A stretch of 15,585 nucleotides of DNA from Deltaproteobacteria bacterium (GTDB lineage: Bacteria; Bdellovibrionota; UBA1018; UBA923). The stretch spans positions 1 through 15,585 of the forward strand of contig JACQAW010000116.1 of NCBI GenBank assembly GCA_016194725.1, read 5' to 3'. Shown here piece by piece: positions 8,108-13,742 of the stretch. Positions within the stretch are counted from its first letter, which is position 1. The number at the start of each line of letters is the position of its first letter. The notes below the pieces were generated by a model that saw nothing but the letters and a program-made list of their open reading frames with translations, ran no database searches and was not told where the DNA came from. Both the position numbers and the translations under genes were made by a program.

Positions 8108-8755
8108 ATGGATGAAGCCGAAAAAAAAGACGAGGCCGAGGGCGTTGCCCGTGTTACCGACGAATCTCCTGACGACGCGGGCGTTCGGGCCCTGCGGCTG
8201 ATTCGGCATGATTTCAAAACTCCGCTGACATCGTTGCGCATTCTTGGGCAGATTTTCAAAACGAGTCTGGAAAAAGGCACGCTGGCCACCCAGCCCGAGC
8301 GCACGGCGCGCAACATCACGATACTCATCGAACAGATCGACAAGCTCGTGGGCCTGGCCGACAACCTTTATGAAATTTCGCTGGCGCAAAGCGGGCTGCT
8401 GAATATCGAGCGGCAGCATGCCGACCTGCGCCCGATCCTGATCGACGCGACGGCGCGCAACGAGGCACAGGTGCGGGAAGTCGACCTGCCGGCGCAGCCC
8501 GTATGGGGCGATTGGGACGTTGGCAAGCTGACTCAGGCGTTTGGGTGCCTGCTGGCCGAAGCAGTCTCGGTTTCGCTGGTGCTGCGTCCCGAGCCCGAAG
8601 GAAATACCGCTTCAGTTCTGCTGACCGGCGAGTATAAACCGTTCAATGAAAAAACCTCACCCTCACGCTACATCGCCCGCCAGATCATTGAAAAGCACGG
8701 CGGAAATCTGAAGGACCGATTCGAGGTCACGCTGCCTCTGAAATTCAATCAATAA
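8108..8755 (+). CDS. Degenerate histidine-kinase-like protein (possible phosphotransferase)
   Basis: A 215-residue soluble protein. The N-terminal 25 residues are acidic and probably disordered (an 8-A run encodes part of it). Next comes a recognisable phospho-acceptor helix LIRHDFKTPLTSLR with His34, a second helix (ITILIEQIDKLVGLADNLYEISLAQSG), and a region matching an HATPase fold: the end ARQIIEKHGGNL is the usual C-terminal kinase signature. Yet the N-box (normally NLLxNAxK) reads FGCLLAEAVSV, with no Asn, the DxGxG G1 loop is absent, and the GLGL lid is SPSR. It is therefore unlikely to bind ATP in the normal way. The layout (helical hairpin with His plus ATP-blind CA-like domain) is that of ChpT-type histidine phosphotransferases; a phosphatase or anti-kinase role is equally possible. 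It follows the NtrC-type gene by 50 bases and appears to have its own promoter. Confidence 0.75.
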   Translation: MDEAEKKDEAEGVARVTDESPDDAGVRALRLIRHDFKTPLTSLRILGQIFKTSLEKGTLATQPERTARNITILIEQIDKLVGLADNLYEISLAQSGLLNIERQHADLRPILIDATARNEAQVREVDLPAQPVWGDWDVGKLTQAFGCLLAEAVSVSLVLRPEPEGNTASVLLTGEYKPFNEKTSPSRYIARQIIEKHGGNLKDRFEVTLPLKFNQ

Positions 8756-8782
8756 GACTTAGCTGAGGTAGCGGCGACTACA

Positions 8783-8803
8783 CCTGTGTCACGAAGACAC
8801 AGG
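8783..8803. other. Perfect 8-bp hairpin after the degenerate kinase gene
   Basis: CCTGTGTC (8783-8790), loop ACGAA, GACACAGG (8796-8803). It lies 27 bases after the stop of the kinase-like gene. Position suggests a 3' end or RNA-processing signal, but the following bases (GTAACCGGGG) contain no T-run. Confidence 0.5.
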
Positions 8804-8837
8804 GTAACCGGGGTCCAGGTGCGCGTGATTTCAAGTG

Positions 8838-8896
8838 CTTGGCTGCGGCACGTTGCGTGAAATAGATTAGAACCGTGGAACGTAAACGCAGCCAGG
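8838..8896 (+). promoter_or_regulatory. Long interrupted dyad overlapping a candidate promoter of the GGDEF gene
   Basis: The outer arms CTTGGCTGCG (8838-8847) and CGCAGCCAGG (8887-8896) pair over 10 positions with one G-T. After a 2/3-base internal loop, ACGTT (8850-8854) pairs with AACGT (8879-8883), leaving a 24-base apical loop. Inside it, TAGATT (8863-8868) is the same -10-like hexamer used before the 8108 gene, with TTGGCT (8839-8844) 18 bases upstream as a weak -35. Either the dyad is a two-site operator around this promoter, or, if transcription starts further upstream, a structured leader. The ATG of the GGDEF gene is 37 bases past the right arm. Confidence 0.45.
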
Positions 8897-8932
8897 TTGG
8901 CGGCGTTGAACCCAAAGTGAGGTTATGGAGTC

Positions 8933-9580
8933 ATGAAGACGCTGACGAAAGCAGGTTCCCCCAAGCAGGAAGCTCTGGAAATCGTGATTACCGAACTTGA
9001 ACGGAGTCTGATGGTTTTGGAAGCAAACTATCAGAAAGCAGTCTCAAACCTGAGCCTGCTCCGTAAGTGTGTGGAAACGGATGACCTCACCCGGCTGTTG
9101 CGCCGGGGCGCATTCATGGTGAAACTCCATAACCTCGTCCAAAATTCAGCGGCTGAAGGCCGCGAAGTTCACGTGATGATGATCGACGTTGATCACTTCA
9201 AGAGCGTGAACGATACCCACGGTCATCAGACCGGAGACGTCGTGTTGCAGCAGATAAGCGAGTTGGTAAGCAGGTTCATGCGGCCAGAAGACTTGGCAGG
9301 CCGCTATGGCGGTGAGGAAATCATCGTAGCCATGCAGGGGGGTAAAGTTGAAGCCCAGGCGGTTGCAGAACGCATCCGCTCAGTTGTCGAAAGCCACCGC
9401 ATGGTTTCTCGCGCCAAAGTTGAGTTCAAAGTTACGCTGAGTGTGGGAGTCGCCTCATCCCACGAGTTCGGGTTCGAGGCCGACAGTCTCATTGGGCGCG
9501 CAGATGCCGCCCTGTACCGCGCGAAGAGCTCGGGACGCAATTGCATCATCGTCGATTACCACGAGGTGGTCGCCGCTTAA
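8933..9580 (+). CDS. Soluble GGDEF diguanylate cyclase
   Basis: Predicted to make the second messenger c-di-GMP from two GTP, in the cytosol. 215 residues: an N-terminal helical/coiled segment (about 8-48: EALEIVITELERSLMVLEANYQKAV) that could mediate dimerisation, then a complete GGDEF domain from TDDLTRLLRRGAF. Visible are MIDVDHFKSVNDTHGHQTGD (substrate and metal residues), the active site GGEEI at 126-130 (Glu in the third position is common and active; Ile replaces the last Phe), and an inhibitory RxxD site (RPED, 117-120) five residues before it, suggesting product feedback. The C-terminus ADAALYRAKSSGRN is typical. There is no sensor domain, so input must come through the helix or through expression. 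GTGAGG about 10 bases and GGAG 2 bases before the ATG are the possible ribosome sites. Confidence 0.93.
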   Translation: MKTLTKAGSPKQEALEIVITELERSLMVLEANYQKAVSNLSLLRKCVETDDLTRLLRRGAFMVKLHNLVQNSAAEGREVHVMMIDVDHFKSVNDTHGHQTGDVVLQQISELVSRFMRPEDLAGRYGGEEIIVAMQGGKVEAQAVAERIRSVVESHRMVSRAKVEFKVTLSVGVASSHEFGFEADSLIGRADAALYRAKSSGRNCIIVDYHEVVAA

Positions 9581-9602
9581 AAATTTTCTGCCGATTTTCA
9601 TT

Positions 9603-9811
9603 GAGCGCCGCCGGCCCAGAGCGTTTAAGTTTTAGCTTAAACGCTTCTGGTAGCGCCGCTCATGTCCCAGGTCTCCCACCGCACCCAGACCCACCTTTCC
9701 CAGCCTGCCTTTCGCTTTCCGGGGTAGTACTCCCGAGAGCGTGCCTAACTGCATATCCTACCTAGAAAGGCCGCCCGGATTTTCGATCCGGTGCGGCTCC
9801 CGCATTTTTTT
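9603..9811 (+). ncRNA. Candidate structured small RNA or leader/attenuator
   Basis: Three strong hairpins follow one another and end at a T7 tract. H1: CCAGAGCGTTTAAG (9616-9629) with CTTAAACGCTTCTGG (9636-9650), 14 pairs, one extra base, loop TTTTAG, with GAGCG/CGCTC outside it. H2: 9713-9723/4 with 9731-9741, 11 pairs including two G-T, one bulged C, loop TAGTAC. H3: GCCGCCCGGAT (9770-9780) with ATCCGGTGCGGC (9786-9797), 11 pairs, one bulged T. It matches no RNA family I know (not RNase P, SRP, tmRNA or a c-di-GMP riboswitch by their conserved words). It could be an independent RNA, a long 3' UTR of the GGDEF mRNA, or a leader of the Gly-rich gene. The 5' end is not defined. Confidence 0.35.
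9770..9811 (+). terminator. Probable intrinsic terminator with two mutually exclusive stems
   Basis: The stem 9770-9797 (11 pairs, loop TTTCG) ends 7 bases before seven T residues (9805-9811). A second, smaller stem TGCGG (9792-9796), loop CTC, CCGCA (9800-9804) abuts the T-run directly but shares GCGG (9793-9796) with the first, so both cannot form together. Either simple termination or an attenuator switch fits. Confidence 0.55.
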
Positions 9812-9954
9812 CACGCATGCCAATCGCCGGGCAGCTCTTGCCGGGGTGAGTGCCCGAGACCTGGAATATTCCGCAGCTGGGCAAGCTTGGCCCACGGCTC
9901 TTTCGGCGCTGAATTATAGTATTCTCTAGGCTGGCTATTGCTGGAGGATCGCGC

Positions 9955-12024
9955 GTGGGCATGAAGAGAATCATTTCTGTCGGTGTAGTTTTGAGTCTGC
10001 TGCTGACATCCGTCACGCCAGCTTTCGCCTACGATGCCGCGGATTACAAAGCGCTAAAAGCACGCATCAAATCCGAAAAGAGCGATCTGAAAAACTCCAA
10101 GGACAAGCTTGATGACTTGAAAAAGAAAAAGCGCAAGCTGACCACGCAGCGAGGTCCGTTTCCCGGGCAGGGCAGCTGCGATACTTGCGGTGCTCTGGCC
10201 GACAGGGTTTGCAATCATTCCAAGAACCTTCCCGAGCCGAACCCCTGCAAAGAAGGCAACTGCGAAGTGTCGCCGCAGCCTTCGGAAACGATTTGCTACC
10301 GCATCTTCAAGAATAAAGGTTGTTACAAGGACGCCATGACGGCTTCGAACCGCGCCAGCCTTGACGACTGCTGGATGGTATGGCGCGATCTGGACCTCAT
10401 TAAAGTCGAAGACGATCTCACTCAGCTTGAAGGCGACGTGAAGGACCAGGAGAACGCAGTTGGGAAGCTGAATGACGACCTGGCGTCGATGGTTGAAGAT
10501 TGCCCCGAATGCGCGAAGTCCGAGCAGAAAAACAAGCTCGCCGGTTTCAATGGCGCGTTGAATTTGGAGCCGCGCGAGCCCAGCACGTTTGAAAAGATCA
10601 TGATGGGCGTGGGCGTGGGCGGCTCGCTTTTACTGGGTGGCTTGAATAGCTATCTGGGCTACAAAGCCCAGAGCGACATGACCAAAGGCTATAACGCCTC
10701 GTACGCCACCTACGTCAATAACGCGACCAAGCTGGGCATTCCCTTTGTTCCGCCCAGTCAATATGGCGGCATGTATGGGTCGTCCATGGGCGGCATGGGC
10801 GGAAATCCATTCATGTATGGTGGAATGGGCGGAATGGGCGGCATTGGTTACGGTGGCGGAATTGGCTTAGGCATGGGCATCGGCGGCATGGGTGGCTACG
10901 GTGGCAGCCCATATGGCATGGGCATCGGCGGCATGGGTGGCTACGGTGGCAGCCCATATGGCATGGGTATGGGAATGCCCGGCATGGGAATGGGCGGCCA
11001 GATTGGTTTTTCCGGCGGGTTCGGAGTGGGAAGTCCGGGCTTGTTTCCGAATGGCGGCATTTTCCCTGGAATGAACGGTGGAATGATCAACGGTCCCTTT
11101 ACCGGTGTTCCGTATTATATTCCGCAAGCGCCGGGGCCGACTTCAATTTTTGGCAATGGGATGAACACGTCATTTTGGGGCAGCCCTTTTTCTGGTGCGA
11201 CTCCTTATGGCGCCGGAGCCATGATGGGAATGGGTTTTAACCCCTACGGCCAGTACATGGGATCGCCGTATGGCGGAATGCCGATGGGTGGAATGCCTTT
11301 CGGCGGCTCTCCGTTCGGCGGAATGCCATACGGTGGTTCCCCATTCGGCGGCTCCCCATTCGGCGGCTCTCCATTCGGTGGCTCCCCATTCGGCGGCTCT
11401 CCATTCGGTGGCTCCCCATTCGGTGGCTCCCCATTTGGCGGCTCCCCATTCGGCGGCTCTCCATTCGGTGGCTCCCCATTCGGCGGCTCTCCATTCGGTG
11501 GCTCCCCATTCGGTGGCTCTCCATTCGGTGGCTCTCCATTCGGTGGCTCCCCATTTGGCGGCTCTCCATTCGGTGGCTCCCCATTCGGTGGCTCGCCATT
11601 TGGTGGCTCGCCATTTGGTGGTTCACCATTCGGTGGCTCGCCTTTCGGAGTTCCGGGGTTTGCACCAGGTTTTCCTGGAAGCCCCAGTGGTCCAATGTAT
11701 GGCGCACCCAGTTCCTATGGTCCTGGTTTTCCAGGCGGTCCTGGATTTCCAGGCTGGGGTGCCAATACCGGCGGCGGAATGTATGGTCCATCCATGCAGG
11801 GTAGCTGGGGGCAGGGTGGCATTGGCTATGGTGCCAACGGCAGCGCAGCCTCGGCCCAGATCATTCAGCAGCAGCTAAGCACATTGCAGATGCGCTACAC
11901 TCAGCTGTATCAGCAAATGATGGGCACTGGAATATCGGGATATGGCGCTTCGCCTTACGGTGGCACGACGACCGGCGGCTCCTTCGGAGTCGGTGGCGGA
12001 ACGGGTGGTTCGACCACGTTCTGA
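9955..12024 (+). CDS. Secreted Cys-rich/coiled-coil protein with a Gly-rich GGSPF-repeat tail
   Basis: A 689-residue protein of unknown function, probably surface-exposed or extracellular. It has a Sec signal peptide (MKRIISVGVVLSLLLTSVTPAFA-YD), a highly charged coiled segment (about 30-62, rich in Lys/Asp), a region with ten cysteines from CDTC (75-78) to CPEC (183-186) containing a second charged helix, then a hydrophobic Gly-rich stretch at 212-236 (IMMGVGVGGSLLLGGL) that could span or insert in a membrane. From about 250 it is almost entirely Gly, Met, Pro, Ser, Tyr and Phe: a 15-residue unit repeated twice (306-335) and 25 pentapeptides (440-564), 21 of them exactly GGSPF. A short Gln-rich helix (AQIIQQQLSTLQMRYTQLYQQM) and a Gly/Thr tail close it. 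GTG at 9955 is chosen because GGAGG is 7 bases away; ATG at 9961 is the alternative. Such tails resemble low-complexity adhesive or scaffold proteins, which is inference. Confidence 0.8.
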   Translation: MGMKRIISVGVVLSLLLTSVTPAFAYDAADYKALKARIKSEKSDLKNSKDKLDDLKKKKRKLTTQRGPFPGQGSCDTCGALADRVCNHSKNLPEPNPCKEGNCEVSPQPSETICYRIFKNKGCYKDAMTASNRASLDDCWMVWRDLDLIKVEDDLTQLEGDVKDQENAVGKLNDDLASMVEDCPECAKSEQKNKLAGFNGALNLEPREPSTFEKIMMGVGVGGSLLLGGLNSYLGYKAQSDMTKGYNASYATYVNNATKLGIPFVPPSQYGGMYGSSMGGMGGNPFMYGGMGGMGGIGYGGGIGLGMGIGGMGGYGGSPYGMGIGGMGGYGGSPYGMGMGMPGMGMGGQIGFSGGFGVGSPGLFPNGGIFPGMNGGMINGPFTGVPYYIPQAPGPTSIFGNGMNTSFWGSPFSGATPYGAGAMMGMGFNPYGQYMGSPYGGMPMGGMPFGGSPFGGMPYGGSPFGGSPFGGSPFGGSPFGGSPFGGSPFGGSPFGGSPFGGSPFGGSPFGGSPFGGSPFGGSPFGGSPFGGSPFGGSPFGGSPFGGSPFGGSPFGGSPFGGSPFGVPGFAPGFPGSPSGPMYGAPSSYGPGFPGGPGFPGWGANTGGGMYGPSMQGSWGQGGIGYGANGSAASAQIIQQQLSTLQMRYTQLYQQMMGTGISGYGASPYGGTTTGGSFGVGGGTGGSTTF
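10870..10959 (+). repeat. Perfect 45-bp tandem duplication inside the Gly-rich gene
   Basis: Two identical 45-base copies (10870-10914 and 10915-10959) encode GMGIGGMGGYGGSPY twice; the identity runs 8 further bases into the next codons. Zero differences at synonymous positions point to a recent duplication. Confidence 0.9.
11272..11646 (+). repeat. 15-bp tandem repeat array, 25 units (21 x GGSPF)
   Basis: In-frame 15-base units with no spacers. The first four encode GGMPM, GGMPF, GGSPF and GGMPY; the next 21 (11332-11646) all encode GGSPF. Differences between units are silent (GGC/GGT, TCC/TCT/TCG/TCA, TTC/TTT). Units 2-6 (11347-11421) and 8-12 (11437-11511) are identical over 75 bases, a 90-base-register duplication. 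The last four units use other codons, as expected for older array edges. Confidence 0.97.
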
Positions 12025-12025
12025 T

Positions 12026-12210
12026 ATGGGCAAAGCAAAGGGCGAGCGCATTTTGATTGTCGACGACGACACGGCAAGCCGCATGATCGCGCGCAAAATG
12101 CTCGAGCAGTCGGGATTTGCGGAATCGAGGCCGATCCCGGAAACGAAAAGCTTCTGGTGGCCGTTCGCAAGTGGCTGGCCAAGACAAGTATTGCTCAAGA
12201 AGCACCGTAG
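12026..12210 (+). pseudogene. Response-regulator receiver remnant with internal deletion and frame change
   Basis: The ATG is two bases after the stop of the Gly-rich gene. The 5' part encodes RILIVDDDTASRMIARKML and EQSGF, the first strand and helix of a CheY-like receiver with its acidic pair. Near 12118-12128 the receiver sequence stops, and about ten codons later another frame (+1 relative phase) reads ADPGNEKLLVAVRKWLAK and then TSIAQEAP before TAG at 12208-12210; this is the last helix of a receiver (compare KP...EKLLEAVRKWL). Roughly 60 middle residues, including the phospho-acceptor Asp and the switch Thr, are gone. Read straight through, the first frame would run to 12274 as an 82-residue product ending in unrelated residues and overlapping the convergent gene. 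It was probably once a stand-alone receiver co-transcribed with the gene before it. Confidence 0.75.
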
Positions 12211-12224
12211 CCCCAGCTTGGGTA

Positions 12225-13595
12225 TTAACGTCCCGGCGTCCACGTATTGTCTTCATCGCCTTTTACGCCGATAAGATAGGTGCCCGTATTGCCGTTGGAG
12301 TCTTCCAGATCGGTGAGTATCTTCTGGTAGCTCAGCGTTTCGCCTTCCAGAAAGTGATCCATGAACGCCATGGCGTTGGGGCCAGAGCTTTCGGCAAAGG
12401 TGGGCAATCCAGCTGTCACGATTTCCGTGTTCAGCGTTCCGCCCTTGGCGCGAAAGTACATGCCATTGACGTATGGGTACGTGCTGCAGCCGTTGAAAAA
12501 GAAGATCTGGTATTTGTTCGGATTGAAGGCAACCGGTGGTAGCTTGTTGAGGTCGAAGTTGGCTCCCAGGTTCGAATGTCCGTCATAGACGAGAATATCG
12601 GCTTTGCGCAGGGCCGGCACCAGATAGTGGTGGAATGTTTCGTCCGTGGACTCCATGTCGGTATCGGCCAGTAAAACCTCAATCCGCACGTCAAGTGTGC
12701 CGCCAGCGGTGGCCACGGCCTTGCGATACCGATGCAGAAAATTTATGCCGTCTGAAACCGCGCCGTCCGGGTCCACGCGAAAAAAATTCTTCTCTTCGAC
12801 CAGGTCGAACTCACGCTGCATTAGATCCCGGTCGATGTACTTGAGCGCCCGCAGCGCTTCGTCGCGTCGGCTGGGCCGCGCGCCATCCCCATCCTGATCG
12901 CGAATATAGCCGATGAAAACGGCGATATCCAACGCGTTGCCGTTGCCGTTATCGCCATACAAGCGGTCGTATTCCGGATACGTGACTCGGGTGTTGGCCA
13001 GCCTTGTCAGCTTGCCGGTAATGCGCAGCACGTCCTGCTCATTGCCTGCCAGGGGACAGCTTGGCATTTCGGGGTCCCAGTAATACCAGAAGTCGTCTTC
13101 GCCGTTGAACTCACGGTCGGTACAGCGGCTGCGGTCTTTGCCATGGTTGCGCACCAGGCTTAAACCATAGATCAGGTCGGGCGCCAGCGGCAGCCGCACC
13201 GGAATGAGCTTGGACTCGTGACCGCTGAAGACTTCCTTTTGAAATACGACCACGCCGCGAAAGTCGTAACTCAGGCGCATCCGTCCTGGAGCGCTGCCCC
13301 GAGCCACCTCGGTAAATCGAACCTCGTAGGTTTCGCCCAGAGCTCCGGCCGCCTGCGTTTCATGGCGAAAAGATTCAGACTGAAACGTTCCCATGAGGTG
13401 CTGCACCTGCTCATGAATGCGTTCAAGGGCCTGGCCATGTTCGGGGGCGCGGCTGTTGAGAAGGGCAACACTCGCTGGGCCAGTCCAGCGCACGTCGGCA
13501 TCGCCATGGTAGGTAAGAACCGCTTCGGTTGAGTGCCGGCCGTAATAGGCCTGGGCCGGTGCAGTCAGCATAAGAAGTGGAATGAGAACGAACAT
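12225..13595 (-). CDS. Secreted protein with a caspase/gingipain-like His-Cys pair
   Basis: A 456-residue exported protein. The signal peptide is MFVLIPLLMLTAPAQA-YYG. The N-terminal half resembles a beta-rich domain (RMRLSYDFRGVVVFQ, KLIPVRLPLAPDLIYG), then a segment with two cysteines (SRC...PSC). The C-terminal half holds DQDGDG (a possible Ca-binding loop) and the likely core: ADILVYDGHSNLG with His340 at the end of a hydrophobic strand, and YQIFFFNGCSTY with Cys370 at the end of the next. A strand-GH followed about thirty residues later by strand-NGCS is the arrangement of clan CD cysteine peptidases (caspases, gingipains). Substrate and activity are unknown, and the dyad could be non-catalytic. 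The ATG at 13595 is preferred: AAGGGG lies 7 bases upstream, whereas the in-frame TTG at 13628 has no support and would spoil the signal peptide. Confidence 0.7.
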   Translation of the reverse strand: MFVLIPLLMLTAPAQAYYGRHSTEAVLTYHGDADVRWTGPASVALLNSRAPEHGQALERIHEQVQHLMGTFQSESFRHETQAAGALGETYEVRFTEVARGSAPGRMRLSYDFRGVVVFQKEVFSGHESKLIPVRLPLAPDLIYGLSLVRNHGKDRSRCTDREFNGEDDFWYYWDPEMPSCPLAGNEQDVLRITGKLTRLANTRVTYPEYDRLYGDNGNGNALDIAVFIGYIRDQDGDGARPSRRDEALRALKYIDRDLMQREFDLVEEKNFFRVDPDGAVSDGINFLHRYRKAVATAGGTLDVRIEVLLADTDMESTDETFHHYLVPALRKADILVYDGHSNLGANFDLNKLPPVAFNPNKYQIFFFNGCSTYPYVNGMYFRAKGGTLNTEIVTAGLPTFAESSGPNAMAFMDHFLEGETLSYQKILTDLEDSNGNTGTYLIGVKGDEDNTWTPGR

Positions 13596-13742
13596 GGCGT
13601 TGCCCCTTGTCAGAATTTGAGTACTCAAGACGGGGGTACAACGCAGGACATATTGCAGTCAATAATTTGAATGAATATCGCGTAGCGTTAACTGCGTATT
13701 ATCAATGCTTCAAATCCTGAGCCAAAGTATGATCGAGTTACT
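13596..13742. promoter_or_regulatory. Divergent intergenic promoter region
   Basis: AT-rich gap between two divergently read exported-protein genes. For the minus-strand gene, TTGGCT-N18-TAATAC can be read on the complement (around 13696-13725). For the plus-strand gene, TATGAT (13728-13733) is a good -10-like hexamer 9 bases before the GTG, but the -35 is poor. A perfect 7-bp inverted repeat AAGTATG/CATACTT (13725-13731 and 13748-13754) straddles the plus-strand start codon. Three GCGT(T)A words lie at 13680-13701. Confidence 0.35.

Larger units (their letters stand above)
9581..9954. other. 374-base gap between the GGDEF and Gly-rich genes
   Basis: No credible protein gene; short open frames here overlap the hairpins and have no ribosome sites. 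Contents from left to right: hairpin 9616-9650, weak GGTCT/AGACC stem 9670-9691, hairpin 9713-9741, hairpin 9770-9797 overlapping a small stem plus T7 at 9792-9811, palindrome GGAATATTCC (9863-9872), near-palindrome TGGGCAAG/CTTGGCCCA (9878-9894), a TATAGT -10-like hexamer (9915-9920) with no good -35, and the GGAGG ribosome site (9943-9947) of the next gene. Confidence 0.6.

Noticed and set aside
8839..8857. Sigma-54 promoter (TTGGCT...TTGCG) upstream of the GGDEF gene
   Set aside because: The GG and GC elements are 12 bases apart instead of the required 10, and the -24 core is a poor match.
8783..8900. c-di-GMP riboswitch before the diguanylate cyclase gene (suggested by CACAGGG and nearby stems)
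   Set aside because: The conserved GEMM core words (such as GGCAAACC and CGCAAAGC in the right order) are absent.
9541..9929. Short plus-strand open frames in the gap after the GGDEF gene
   Set aside because: Proline- and serine-rich sequence without ribosome sites, overlapping the strong hairpins and each other.
11272..11646. CRISPR-like repeat array
   Set aside because: The units are 15 bases, directly adjacent, in frame, and there are no spacers or cas genes.
11237..11878. Two further long reading frames across the GGSPF array (a His/Met/Arg-rich one on the minus strand and a His/Ser/Ala-rich one on the plus strand)
   Set aside because: They are other-frame readings of the 15-base repeat, with no ribosome site; their repeat pattern comes entirely from the real gene.
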